A stretch of DNA of 64,000 bases from Thermococcus sp. 21S7 (GCF_012027615.1 NZ_SNUT01000001.1:1-64000), one strand, 5' to 3'; shown: positions 53,320-62,538, counted from the stretch's first letter. Notes: a model not told the origin generated them from the sequence alone. Program-made: numbers and translations.

Positions 53320-56300
53320 ATGACGAGAAAGAGTTCAATCCTACTGGTCTATCTCCTTCTCGTGATGCTCTTTGCGAGTCCCTCCTCAGCCAGGAGGGTT
53401 TATACAGATACACTTCCAAAAGACGGCTACGCAGACACCATAGAGGTACACGGTGTCCTGAACCCCGAGAGCGCTATCCTCCAGATCGCCAAGGGCGAGT
53501 ACGACCTGGGAATGTTCGCTTTCAATGCCAACAAATATCTGGGCTTGGGCAATGATGTTCTGGCCAAGCTTAACCTGTACAAGAGGGCCAGCTCGTCCGT
53601 CGAGCTGAGCATCAACCCATACAAAGATCCGAATAAGGATGCTCCGATTGTTACCGCCGGTGACAAGGTTTATTTCAACCCGTTCGCCATCAAACAAGTC
53701 AGATTCGCACTAAATTATCTCATTAACCGGGAGTACATCGTCCAGAACATCTACCAAGGAAGCGGTGCCGCCGCCCTCAGTGGCATCACTCCGAGCGACC
53801 CGGCTGCCAAGTACTTCACTCCGGTTTACGATGCTCTCCACCTTACAGGCTCGGGTAATGAAGAGCTTGCCCTTAAGCTGATAGCTAACGCTATGGATGA
53901 GGCCGCCAAGCAGGTTGCCAAGTACGGCCACACTCTGGAAAAAAAGGGTGGAACCTGGTACTTTGACGGTCAGCCGGTTACCATCAAGTTCATCATTCGT
54001 ATCGAAGACGAGAGGAAGGACATAGGCCTTTACATCTCTGACCTCCTTGAGAAGAAGGTTGGATTCAAGGTTGACAGGATGCTCCTCGATAGGCGGAAGG
54101 CGAGCGAGATTGTTTTCGGGAAGCCGATCAGCACCTACGAGTGGAACCTCTACACCGGAGGTTGGATTACCGGAAGCATTAAAAGCAAATATCTGGACTG
54201 GCAGATCTACTACTGGTACTCACCGCTTGGCTACTACCCGAACTTCAACGACCCGAGGCACCAGCCCGACGTCACCGTTGAGGACGCCCTCAGATACATT
54301 GGGGAGGGAAGTGTTACCGCTGGTCTGCAGAAGCTTGAGACCAAGTACTACACCAGCGAGGAGAGCCTTGGCCCAATACTCAAGTGGACCACCAAGGAGA
54401 TTGGTTACATCATCCTTAACGGCCAGTACACGGATTCCACGACCGGCAGTACCATAGTTCTCAGCAATGCCGACCAATACTGGGATCTCCAGAAGGTAGG
54501 CATCCTTGTTGGAATTATGGATAGTGTTAGGATTTTCCTCGTTGAAACTTGGGAGTTTTATCCGGGTAACAAGGCCAGGGTCAGCAAGATCCTCAGCGAC
54601 GACAGCATTGGCATCGCCAGCCGGTGGAGCATCATGACCGCCGAGACTCCGGACAAGCACCTTAAAATCGTCCAGAACACACCCACCGGCGCCATGTTTA
54701 TGAGCGCCTTTAACCCGATTAGCGGCATCACGGATATTAACAGCGCCCTTATCTGGGATCTGATTCATGACCCCGGTGGAACCACCAGTTTCGATGGTGT
54801 CTACGTTCCGTACAGGTGCAAGTGGGAGCTTGAGCGCGGTCACTTCACTGTCCCGGACGATGCGGTCATCTACAACCAGACCCAAGGCTGGATTGCTGAG
54901 AACGCTGGCAAGGATGCCGCCGTCAAGGTCAAGGTCACCTGTGACTTTGGCCAGTGGCACAACGGCGTTAAAGGCAACATTGACGACCTCAAGTACTACA
55001 TTGCATTCCTCTACACCTGGGCCTACAAAGACACTCCAAACGATCAGTACTACGATGCCTCCTTAAGTAACTTTGCTACCACTTACAAGACATACTTAGG
55101 TTTTCAGTTTACTGACAACGGTTACGTAGTTTACGGCACCTACGTCCCATCTTTTGCCGATGATCTCACCGCCAGCAACTACATCCTCTATCCGCAGCTT
55201 CCGTGGGAGCTTTACTGGGCTATGGGTGAGCTCGTGGCCAACGCGAAGCAGTACGGCATCGACAAGACCTACTCCTTCAGCAGCGGCTCCGAAAACGACT
55301 ACTGGCTAGATCTTCTGAATAAACAGCACGTTGGCGATCTGTCTAAGGTTCTCGACTATGCGGCCACGTATGGAAGGTTCAAAACGAGCTTTCCCGGGCT
55401 GCCGCTCAATAGCCTAAAGAACAGAGCCGAGGCAGACCTGTCGTTTATGGATACATACGGGCATCTTGCAATAAGCAACGGGCCATATAGACTAGTCGAG
55501 TATTCTCCCGAAAATAGATATCTAAAGCTGGTAAAAGTTACAAAGGAAGAGGAAGCGGATGGTGCAACTTCGGGTGCCGTTACCACGACTACCACAAGCC
55601 CACACACCTCCACCGAAACCAAGGCCACCACTACGTCCCCATCTCCATCCACGACCTCTCCCTCCCCCACTCTATCAAACAGCGAGACATCATCTTCCGA
55701 AACGACAAAACTCCTGCAGGGGGAATCCCTCCCAGCATCCACGGGACAAACCGGATGGGCAAACCCAACCTATCTGATCGCCGCCCTCGTTGGCCTGATA
55801 GCAGTCGGCGGCGTCGCCGCCAAAGCCCGGGGAGGAAAATCCAAACCCTCATCTTCCATGGAAGCAGCCGCAAAGCCAGCGCCGACCCCGGCGAGGAAAC
55901 CCGAATCCAAACAGTACGCCCCGCCAAAAAACGTCCCCTACTTCCCGCCGGAGCTCCTCGACAAATATGAGCCCCTCGAATTTCTCGGCGAGGGCGGCTT
56001 CGCCAAGGTCTTCAAAGTAAGGAGGAAATCCGACGGAAAAATCATAGCCCTCAAAGTCTCCCGCCTCGACGAGAAGGCCAAGAGGTTCTTCCTCAAGGAG
56101 GTCAAGGCCTGGCGCCTCCTCGATCATCCGAACATCGTGAAGCTCTACAACGCCTTCGACGAGCCTCTACCTCACCTTGAGATAGAGTTCGTGGACGGAA
56201 TTCAACTCGACGGAGAGGTAATCAGGGATCTCGGGAAGTATCCGAAACCAACCGGCGAAGAAACCGCATTGGCGCTCGTCAGAGGCATCGCCGAGGGTCT

Positions 56301-57099
56301 AAAGCACGCCCACTCAAAGCAGGTCTACCACCGCGACCTTAAGCCCCAGAACGTCCTCATAACGGGTGATTTAACGCCCAAGATAACCGACTGGGGGCTG
56401 GCCAAGGTCGGCGCGGTTTCCACAACGGCAACGACCACCAAGGGACTAACCCTCCTCTACGCGGCCCCGGAGCAGCTCGACGACGAGACCTACGGCCACA
56501 CTGACCAGCGGACTGACATCTACCAGCTCGGTCTTATATTCTACGAACTCCTAACGGGCAGGCTTCCCTATCAGGGAACCTCCCCCGCCGTCGTAATGGC
56601 CAAGGTCATCAACCCGGCAGTGAAGCCCAAACCGCCGAGCCACTTCAACAAGGCCTTGGCAAAATACGACGGCATCTTTGAGAAGCTTCTCGCTAAGGAG
56701 AAAGAGCAGCGCTACCCGAGCGTGGAAGAGTTCCTTAGGGATTTGGAGCTGATGAAGAAGCTCGACGAGGAAAGGAAGACCTTGGAAGAGGAAATCGAGA
56801 AGACAAAAACGACTATGAGCCTTACAACGGACAGCAGAGAGCTCAAGAAGCTCATGCGCCAGCTCGTGAAGCAGCTGAGCAGGAACGCCCTCCTTCACGC
56901 CCAGTTGAACGACAAAGCTGGCCTGATCAACGCGCTCGAAGACATCAAAGCCTTCTCCAGAGAGCACAGGAATGAGCTTGAGAACGCCATAAGCCAGTTC
57001 GAGGTGATGATGCGCGAAAGCGTCCCTATAAGCAAGGCCACCCTGGACGAGCTTAGGGTTCTGCTCCATAAAGTGCAGAGGGAGGTTGAGGAAAGATGA
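53320..57099 (+). CDS. Receptor Ser/Thr kinase 2 with a periplasmic oligopeptide-binding-type ectodomain
   Basis: 1,259 residues. Signal peptide (about 1-25); an extracellular domain of about 720 residues resembling family 5 solute-binding proteins (NPFAIKQVRFALNYLINREYI is the family hallmark); a Ser/Thr/Pro-rich stalk (about 748-815); a membrane helix (about 817-836); a short linker; and a kinase domain (about 870-1150). Kinase motifs: GEGGFA (890-895), K912, HRDLKPQN (D1006), TDWG (D1024). A helical tail ends the protein. It looks like an ABC-transporter binding protein fused to a cytosolic kinase, which would let an extracellular sugar or peptide control phosphorylation. ATG 53320 is used; ATG 53314, overlapping the preceding stop, is also possible. 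It shares four bases with the PP2C gene. Confidence 0.87.
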   Translation: MTRKSSILLVYLLLVMLFASPSSARRVYTDTLPKDGYADTIEVHGVLNPESAILQIAKGEYDLGMFAFNANKYLGLGNDVLAKLNLYKRASSSVELSINPYKDPNKDAPIVTAGDKVYFNPFAIKQVRFALNYLINREYIVQNIYQGSGAAALSGITPSDPAAKYFTPVYDALHLTGSGNEELALKLIANAMDEAAKQVAKYGHTLEKKGGTWYFDGQPVTIKFIIRIEDERKDIGLYISDLLEKKVGFKVDRMLLDRRKASEIVFGKPISTYEWNLYTGGWITGSIKSKYLDWQIYYWYSPLGYYPNFNDPRHQPDVTVEDALRYIGEGSVTAGLQKLETKYYTSEESLGPILKWTTKEIGYIILNGQYTDSTTGSTIVLSNADQYWDLQKVGILVGIMDSVRIFLVETWEFYPGNKARVSKILSDDSIGIASRWSIMTAETPDKHLKIVQNTPTGAMFMSAFNPISGITDINSALIWDLIHDPGGTTSFDGVYVPYRCKWELERGHFTVPDDAVIYNQTQGWIAENAGKDAAVKVKVTCDFGQWHNGVKGNIDDLKYYIAFLYTWAYKDTPNDQYYDASLSNFATTYKTYLGFQFTDNGYVVYGTYVPSFADDLTASNYILYPQLPWELYWAMGELVANAKQYGIDKTYSFSSGSENDYWLDLLNKQHVGDLSKVLDYAATYGRFKTSFPGLPLNSLKNRAEADLSFMDTYGHLAISNGPYRLVEYSPENRYLKLVKVTKEEEADGATSGAVTTTTTSPHTSTETKATTTSPSPSTTSPSPTLSNSETSSSETTKLLQGESLPASTGQTGWANPTYLIAALVGLIAVGGVAAKARGGKSKPSSSMEAAAKPAPTPARKPESKQYAPPKNVPYFPPELLDKYEPLEFLGEGGFAKVFKVRRKSDGKIIALKVSRLDEKAKRFFLKEVKAWRLLDHPNIVKLYNAFDEPLPHLEIEFVDGIQLDGEVIRDLGKYPKPTGEETALALVRGIAEGLKHAHSKQVYHRDLKPQNVLITGDLTPKITDWGLAKVGAVSTTATTTKGLTLLYAAPEQLDDETYGHTDQRTDIYQLGLIFYELLTGRLPYQGTSPAVVMAKVINPAVKPKPPSHFNKALAKYDGIFEKLLAKEKEQRYPSVEEFLRDLELMKKLDEERKTLEEEIEKTKTTMSLTTDSRELKKLMRQLVKQLSRNALLHAQLNDKAGLINALEDIKAFSREHRNELENAISQFEVMMRESVPISKATLDELRVLLHKVQREVEER

Positions 57100-57842
57100 A
57101 CACGGATGGAGAGATGACCAGCCTTTTTCTTCCATTTGTATCCGGTATAAGCCACGTCGGGGGAAGGTTCAACAACGAGGACAGCTTTTTAATTCTGAGG
57201 CTGCCTGACGCGTGCATCTTGGCGGTAGCGGATGGACTGGGCGGGCACAGCGCCGGAGAGGTGGCCTCAAAAATCGCGGTGGATGCCCTGAAGGAAACGT
57301 TCTCGGGAGAATACGAGGCAGGAATTCCAGTGTATCTCGTCAGAATACTCCTCAAAAAAGCCTACGAACTTGCCCACTCCAGGATACTGGAAGACGCCGT
57401 CGGCGAGAAAGAGGGGATGGGAACCACCCTGGTTACGGCGTTCATTCGGGGAAGAGAAACCGTAATAGCCAATACCGGAGACAGCCGAGCTTACCTGATA
57501 CGGAACGGCTCGATAGCGGCCAGGACAAAGGACAATTCCCTCGTCCAGGAGCTCGTTGATAAAGGTGAGATAACCCCGGAGGAAGCGAGGAGGCACCCCA
57601 TGCGGAACATCGTGACGAGGGCCCTCGGGATAAAGTTCGGGGTTGACTTCTACGGGTGGGAGCTTAAGCCGGGGGACGTTCTTCTGCTCAGCAGCGATGG
57701 ATTACACGACTACGTTGACGAGGAGAGAATAGTCGAGATTGCTTCCTCCGGAAGAACACCTGAGGAAATTGCCAAAAAACTAATCGAGGTGGCCCTGCCC
57801 ATCACAAGGGATAACGTGACGGTGGTGGTGTTGAAGGGCTAA
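57096..57842 (+). CDS. PP2C-family Ser/Thr protein phosphatase
   Basis: 248 residues. Metal-binding and catalytic motifs of the PPM/PP2C family are visible: FNNEDSF, AVADGLGGHSAGE (two metal aspartates region), MGTTLVTAF, IANTGDSRAYL, LLSSDGLHDYV and RDNVTVVVL. It removes phosphate from Ser/Thr in a metal-dependent way and presumably opposes the kinases beside it. It starts inside the last codon of the preceding kinase gene (ATGA), so it is translated with it. No membrane segment, so it is cytosolic. Confidence 0.92.
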   Translation: MNTDGEMTSLFLPFVSGISHVGGRFNNEDSFLILRLPDACILAVADGLGGHSAGEVASKIAVDALKETFSGEYEAGIPVYLVRILLKKAYELAHSRILEDAVGEKEGMGTTLVTAFIRGRETVIANTGDSRAYLIRNGSIAARTKDNSLVQELVDKGEITPEEARRHPMRNIVTRALGIKFGVDFYGWELKPGDVLLLSSDGLHDYVDEERIVEIASSGRTPEEIAKKLIEVALPITRDNVTVVVLKG

Positions 57843-57860
57843 GCTCTCAAGTCCATCTTT

Positions 57861-57897
57861 TATACCCGCCAGGTATAATACCTCCGGGTATAAATAC
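57861..57897 (+). promoter_or_regulatory. Repeated TATACC/GGTATA operator overlapping a TATA box
   Basis: TATACC (57861-57866) is followed by GGTATA (57872-57877), ATACC (57878-57882) and GGTATA (57887-57892), so two or three overlapping inverted repeats are packed into 32 bases. GGTATAATACC (57872-57882) is a perfect 11-base palindrome. The last GGTATA runs into a TATAAATAC box (57889-57897). A bound repressor would block transcription; an activator is also possible. The downstream gene starts at 57968. Confidence 0.55.
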
Positions 57898-57967
57898 AAG
57901 ATAGAGGTTGATGCCCAATGCCCGAAAACCCCTTATCCCCAAAGACCGTAGTAAGGTGGGTGGTGAC

Positions 57968-58360
57968 ATGAAGGGGGCGTTACTGGTTGTGATTGCGCTC
58001 GTGCTGTTATCACTCATGCCCATACCTGTAGTTAAGGCCGAAGGGAGCTACTACTGGGTCAAGACTTACGGCGGCTCTGGGACTGATGTAATTAATGATG
58101 TTAAACTCCTCGATGATGGGAGCGTCATTGCAGTTGGGTATACCAACAGTTACGGTTATGACGCTGGCGATTATGATGTCTTCGTAATGAAGCTCTCCCC
58201 AAATGGGAAAGTTGAGTGGGCCAAAACTTATGGCGGGAGCGGTGATGATAGGGCTTCCGCGGTTGCTATCGCACCGAACGGCGACATCATCGTGACTGGG
58301 ACTGGTTTGCTGAGGCTGGGCCCGGATGGAGAACTCAAATGGGCAGTGGAGTTGGGATGA
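57968..58360 (+). pseudogene. Truncated secreted beta-propeller (SBBP-like) fragment
   Basis: 130 codons. A signal peptide (ALLVVIALVLLSLMPIPVVKA) is followed by two copies of the propeller repeat WxKTYGGSGxD with DGSVIAVGYT and NGDIIVTGT strands, as in SBBP/beta-propeller surface proteins. It stops after about two blades, where a full propeller needs six or seven, so the gene is cut short. Its end (WAVELG stop) lies 11 bases before the start of the next kinase. GGTGGTGAC precedes its ATG. Either the remains of an earlier sensor module, or a small secreted protein still made. Confidence 0.55.
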
Positions 58361-58371
58361 GAGGTGGGATT

Positions 58372-61300
58372 ATGGGCAATAAAAGGCTGAAAATTGTAAA
58401 AGTATTTTTACTGGCGTTCTTTTTATTCTTTGTAACATTACCAAAAGCTGAATGCAGTGCTGGAAAAATTGCCATAGTCTACGATGTGGGTGGAAGGGGT
58501 GATCTGAGCTTCAACGACATGGCCTACCTCGGTGCCTCCAAGGCCGCAAAGGACTTTAACCTCGAACTCGTCGAGCTCCAGAGCAACAGCGAGGACGACT
58601 ACTACAAGAACCTTGAGACCCTCGCCAAGGCCAAGAAATACAAGCTGATCATTGCGGTCGGCTTCATGATGACCAATGCCGTCAAGGCGGTTGCCCAGAA
58701 GTATCCAGACCAGAAGTTTGCCATCATCGACGGCTATGATCCGGACATGCCCAGCAACGTCATGATGATTGTCTTCAAGGAGAACGAGGGCTCAGCGCTG
58801 GCCGGTGCTCTCGCGGGCCTTATCGCTGCCAACGACGGCAAGGACAAGGTCGGAATCGTCCTCGGTATGGAGATACCTGTTCTCTACAAGTTCGAGGCCG
58901 GCTACCGCTTTGGAATAAAGTGGGCCGAGGAGTACTATAAAAAGAAGACCGGAAAGGACGTTGGCATAGAGGTCCTCTACACCTACACGGGGTCATTCGG
59001 CGACCCTGCCAAGGGTAAGCAGGCCGCACAGGCCCAGCTCCAGCAGGGCGCCTGGGTTATCTACCAGGTTGCTGGCGGTACCAGTCTCGGTGTCTTCGAG
59101 GCCGTCGGTGACTATCTGAAGGCCAACAACAAGAAGATGGGTCCGCCGTTCGCTATAGGCGTTGACTCCGCCCAGGACTGGATTAAGCCCGGTGTTATAA
59201 TCGCGAGCACGATGAAGCGCGTTGACGTCGGTGTTTACAAAGCCGTTGAGGCCGCGGTTAAAGGAACATTCAAAGGAGGAATCATAGAACTTGGATTAGC
59301 TGATGGCGGTGTTGGATTAAGCACTCCAAATGATGTTTGGCAGATTTTTAACACTCTCCCACCCAATATTAGACAAACAGTACTCGGTGAGCTAGGGTTT
59401 GCTGATGAGAATGAACTCTTTAAGAGGTTTGAAGAGACTAGAAAGCAGGTTCCAGACTGGATCTGGGCTGCAGTGGAGGAATTAGAAAATGAGATTAGAA
59501 ACGGCATTGTACAGGTGCCGTATGTAGTAACTAGAGATGAAATTGAAAAAATTAGAAATGGAGATATTGTAATAGACTCCTCCAAAATTCAGATAAGAGA
59601 ATACCCTACCAAAAACTGGAAAATTATTGACGTAACGACACAATCTTCCCAAACATTTACCCATACTCTCTCATCGACAACTTCAACTACAACAATTCAG
59701 ACATCAAGCTCAGCAACCCTAACAGACACCGCATCTACTTATGCACCAACAGCATCGACATCATCGAAAACTGTTTACATTCTTAGTGCGTTCTTGGTTC
59801 TTACAGTTATTGGGGGTATTATCGTCAAATCAAAGGGTTCCAAATTAAAAACAGCCCCAGAAGAAAATAAAACTACCTCATCAAACTCCGTTAAACAAGA
59901 AATTTCCTCTTCCCTGCTACAACCGACTCCCAGATACGAGGCTCTCGGGAGTTATCTTTCAGGGCTGAACAAAAGCACCGTGACGTTAAAGCTTGAGGAG
60001 ATAGAGAAAATAATTGGGGGCAAACTCCCTGATTCCACAAGAAAACACAGAGCCTGGTGGGGAAATGATAAAAGCCATTCTCACGCGGTAAAGGGCTGGC
60101 TGAAGGCCGGCTGGAAGGTCAAGCGCGTGGATTTTGAGAAGGGAATCGTTGAGTTCGAGAGGTTAATCCCAGAAAAGAAGCCAAAGCCAGCACCAGAGAC
60201 AAGGGAAGTCAAAAAGCCTGCTTTAAAGACTGAAGAACGGACGATGCCAGAAGTGAAGAAGCCCGCCCTTCCCGAACCCCCTGTTCCGGGCTTTCCATCG
60301 GAACTCCTCTCCCGCTACGAGCCCCTCGAATTCCTCGGTGAAGGCGGATTCGCCAGGGTATTCAAAGCCAAACGCAGAAAAGACGGCAAAAGGGTCGCCC
60401 TCAAGATACCGAGGATAGACGAGAGAACAAGCAAGACTTTCATCAAGGAGGTCTCCGCATGGCTACACCTCGACCATCCAAACATCGTGAAACTTTACGA
60501 TGTCGACATTCTTCCAATCCCCTACCTCGAAATGGAGTACGTCGAGGGTGTGGAGGTTGATGGTGAAACCGTTAGAGACCTCGACGGCTATCCAAAGCCC
60601 GTCGATGAGGAGACTGCGTTGAAGCTCGTCAGAGGCATTGCCGAGGGACTTAAGCATGCGCACTCAAAGGGCATCTATCACCGGGACTTGAAGCCGCTCA
60701 ACATCCTCCTTAAGGCGGACTTAACCCCGAAAATCACTGACTGGGGACTGGCGAAGCTCGGAACCATGAGTTCGAGCAGGAGTGTTCTCGGTTACACCCC
60801 GCTTTACGCGGCGCCGGAGCACTTAATGCCGAGCAAGTACGGGCACACAGACCAGAGAACGGACATCTGGCAGCTGGGCGTTACCTTCTACGAGTTATTA
60901 ACTGGGAAACTGCCGTTCGAGGGTTACACTTACGAGGAAGTCTTCGGAAAGATAACCGACGAGAACTATCGCCATAAGCCGCCCTCGGAAATCGACCCCC
61001 GGCTGGCAAAGTACGACGGAATCTTCGAGAGGCTCCTGGCAAAGAGGAAGGAGGAGCGCTACGGGAGCGTTGACGAATTTCTCGAAGACCTGGAAAAACT
61101 CGATGAGGCCGCAAAAAGGAAGGTGGAACTTGAAAAAGATGTTGAAGAGCTAAAGAAGTCCCTCGCAAGGAGCGTCGAGGCGCTAAAGAGAAGCAGAAGC
61201 TCCGAAGAAATCCTGAAGAATCGCAGGCTGGTGGTCGAAACCCTCGGCAAGCTGGCTTTGGCTTACGCCGAACTAAACAGGAAGGCAGAGCTTCTGAACA

Positions 61301-61467
61301 CGCTCAACTACCTGAAATTCTACACTGCGGAAAACTTGGGCGATTTGACGAACGCAATCAACACGGTAGAGATGCTCATTAAGGAGAACCTTCCGGTCGG
61401 CCAAGACTTCATCGAGAGGCTGAAGGTTCTCGTGCACAACATTGAGAGGGAAAACTGGAAAGCATAG
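58372..61467 (+). CDS. Receptor Ser/Thr kinase 3 with a BMP-type ligand-binding ectodomain
   Basis: 1,031 residues. Signal peptide (about 1-30); an extracellular domain of about 330 residues in the BMP/Med family of basic membrane lipoproteins (IVYDVGGRGDLSFNDMAYLG, VGFMMTNAVKAVAQKYP, YQVAGGTSLGVFEAV), which bind nucleosides or purines in bacteria; an AT-rich linker; a Thr/Ser stalk (about 425-465); a membrane helix (about 468-486); a DUF7662-like domain (about 521-600, KHRAWWGNDKSHSHAVKGWL); and a kinase (about 640-905). Motifs: GEGGFA (656-661), K678, HRDLKPLN (D772), TDWG (D790). A helical C-terminus follows. The start ATG 58372 has GAGGTGGG upstream. Base composition changes sharply near 59270-59950, so this gene looks mosaic. 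Confidence 0.87.
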   Translation: MGNKRLKIVKVFLLAFFLFFVTLPKAECSAGKIAIVYDVGGRGDLSFNDMAYLGASKAAKDFNLELVELQSNSEDDYYKNLETLAKAKKYKLIIAVGFMMTNAVKAVAQKYPDQKFAIIDGYDPDMPSNVMMIVFKENEGSALAGALAGLIAANDGKDKVGIVLGMEIPVLYKFEAGYRFGIKWAEEYYKKKTGKDVGIEVLYTYTGSFGDPAKGKQAAQAQLQQGAWVIYQVAGGTSLGVFEAVGDYLKANNKKMGPPFAIGVDSAQDWIKPGVIIASTMKRVDVGVYKAVEAAVKGTFKGGIIELGLADGGVGLSTPNDVWQIFNTLPPNIRQTVLGELGFADENELFKRFEETRKQVPDWIWAAVEELENEIRNGIVQVPYVVTRDEIEKIRNGDIVIDSSKIQIREYPTKNWKIIDVTTQSSQTFTHTLSSTTSTTTIQTSSSATLTDTASTYAPTASTSSKTVYILSAFLVLTVIGGIIVKSKGSKLKTAPEENKTTSSNSVKQEISSSLLQPTPRYEALGSYLSGLNKSTVTLKLEEIEKIIGGKLPDSTRKHRAWWGNDKSHSHAVKGWLKAGWKVKRVDFEKGIVEFERLIPEKKPKPAPETREVKKPALKTEERTMPEVKKPALPEPPVPGFPSELLSRYEPLEFLGEGGFARVFKAKRRKDGKRVALKIPRIDERTSKTFIKEVSAWLHLDHPNIVKLYDVDILPIPYLEMEYVEGVEVDGETVRDLDGYPKPVDEETALKLVRGIAEGLKHAHSKGIYHRDLKPLNILLKADLTPKITDWGLAKLGTMSSSRSVLGYTPLYAAPEHLMPSKYGHTDQRTDIWQLGVTFYELLTGKLPFEGYTYEEVFGKITDENYRHKPPSEIDPRLAKYDGIFERLLAKRKEERYGSVDEFLEDLEKLDEAAKRKVELEKDVEELKKSLARSVEALKRSRSSEEILKNRRLVVETLGKLALAYAELNRKAELLNTLNYLKFYTAENLGDLTNAINTVEMLIKENLPVGQDFIERLKVLVHNIERENWKA

Positions 61468-61546
61468 TGTCCTTCATTCTTTCAACAGAAACCCTTATAA
61501 GAACTTACATTTCTTTAAGTTTGATAACTAACCGGAGGCGATAGTA

Positions 61547-62506
61547 ATGCCGTTTGCCGGGATTGCACTAGTTGTACTAGGAGTGTTCCTTTTGATAATG
61601 CTCCTGCTGAGCGTGAAGGTTATCCGTCCGTACCAGAAGGGTCTCGTCGAGAGGCTCGGAAAGTTCAACAGAATCCTGGAGCCGGGAATACACTTCATAA
61701 TACCCTTCATGGAGCGCGTCAAGGTCGTGGACATGCGCGAGCACGTCGTCGATGTGCCGCCGCAGGAGGTCATCTGTAAGGACAACGTCGTCGTCACCGT
61801 CGATGCCATCGTTTACTACCAGATACTCGACCCCGTCAAGGTCGTTTACAACGTAAGCAACTTCCTGATGGCCATCATCAAGCTCGCACAGACCAACCTC
61901 CGTGCCATCATCGGCGAGATGGAGCTCGACGAGACGCTCTCCGGAAGGGACATAATCAACGCCAAGCTGCGCGAGGAGCTTGACAAGATAACCGACCGCT
62001 GGGGTGTCAAGATAACCCGCGTTGAGATACAGCGCATAGACCCGCCGCGGGACATACAGGAGGCAATGGCCAAGCAGATGACGGCAGAGCGTGAGAAGAG
62101 GGCCATGATACTCCTCGCGGAGGGTGAGAGGGAGAGCAAGATAAAGAAAGCCGAGGGTGAAAAGCAGGCGGCCATACTCCGGGCCGAGGGTGAGAAGCAG
62201 AGGCAGATACTCGTCGCCGAGGGTCAGGCCGAGGCAATACGAAAGGTCCTCGAGGCACTCTCGATGGCCGACGAGAAGTACCTCGCCCTCCAGTACATCG
62301 AGAAGCTCCCCGAACTCGGAAGGCAGGGCAACCTGATCGTGCCCTACGACACCGAGTCCCTAATCGGACTGCTGAGGATACTCCAGAAGGTGAAGGACAT
62401 CCCGATGCCCGAGACGCCGGAACCTTCCGGCGGCGATGGCGGGGAGGAAGTGACCCCCTCCGAGCCTGGTGAAGGCAACTCGGATTTGAACCCGGAAAAG
62501 GCTTAA
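61547..62506 (+). CDS. Stomatin/SPFH-domain membrane protein
   Basis: 319 residues. An N-terminal hydrophobic segment (about 3-25) anchors it. The SPFH domain includes RPYQKGLVERLGKF, GIHFIIPFMERV, VVDVPPQEVICKDNVV and NLRAIIGEMELDETLS. A coiled-coil C-terminal half (about 170-240, with repeated AEGE/AEGEKQ) lets such proteins assemble into membrane-associated cages. It is the archaeal stomatin type, as in Pyrococcus, whose partner is the NfeD protease or its short form. TATA-like CTTATAAG lies about 55 bases upstream. The Gly/Glu/Pro-rich tail (about 295-319) is less conserved. Confidence 0.92.
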   Translation: MPFAGIALVVLGVFLLIMLLLSVKVIRPYQKGLVERLGKFNRILEPGIHFIIPFMERVKVVDMREHVVDVPPQEVICKDNVVVTVDAIVYYQILDPVKVVYNVSNFLMAIIKLAQTNLRAIIGEMELDETLSGRDIINAKLREELDKITDRWGVKITRVEIQRIDPPRDIQEAMAKQMTAEREKRAMILLAEGERESKIKKAEGEKQAAILRAEGEKQRQILVAEGQAEAIRKVLEALSMADEKYLALQYIEKLPELGRQGNLIVPYDTESLIGLLRILQKVKDIPMPETPEPSGGDGGEEVTPSEPGEGNSDLNPEKA

Positions 62507-62538
62507 AGACCTTTTCTTAATTTTTGATGGTGGTGGGC

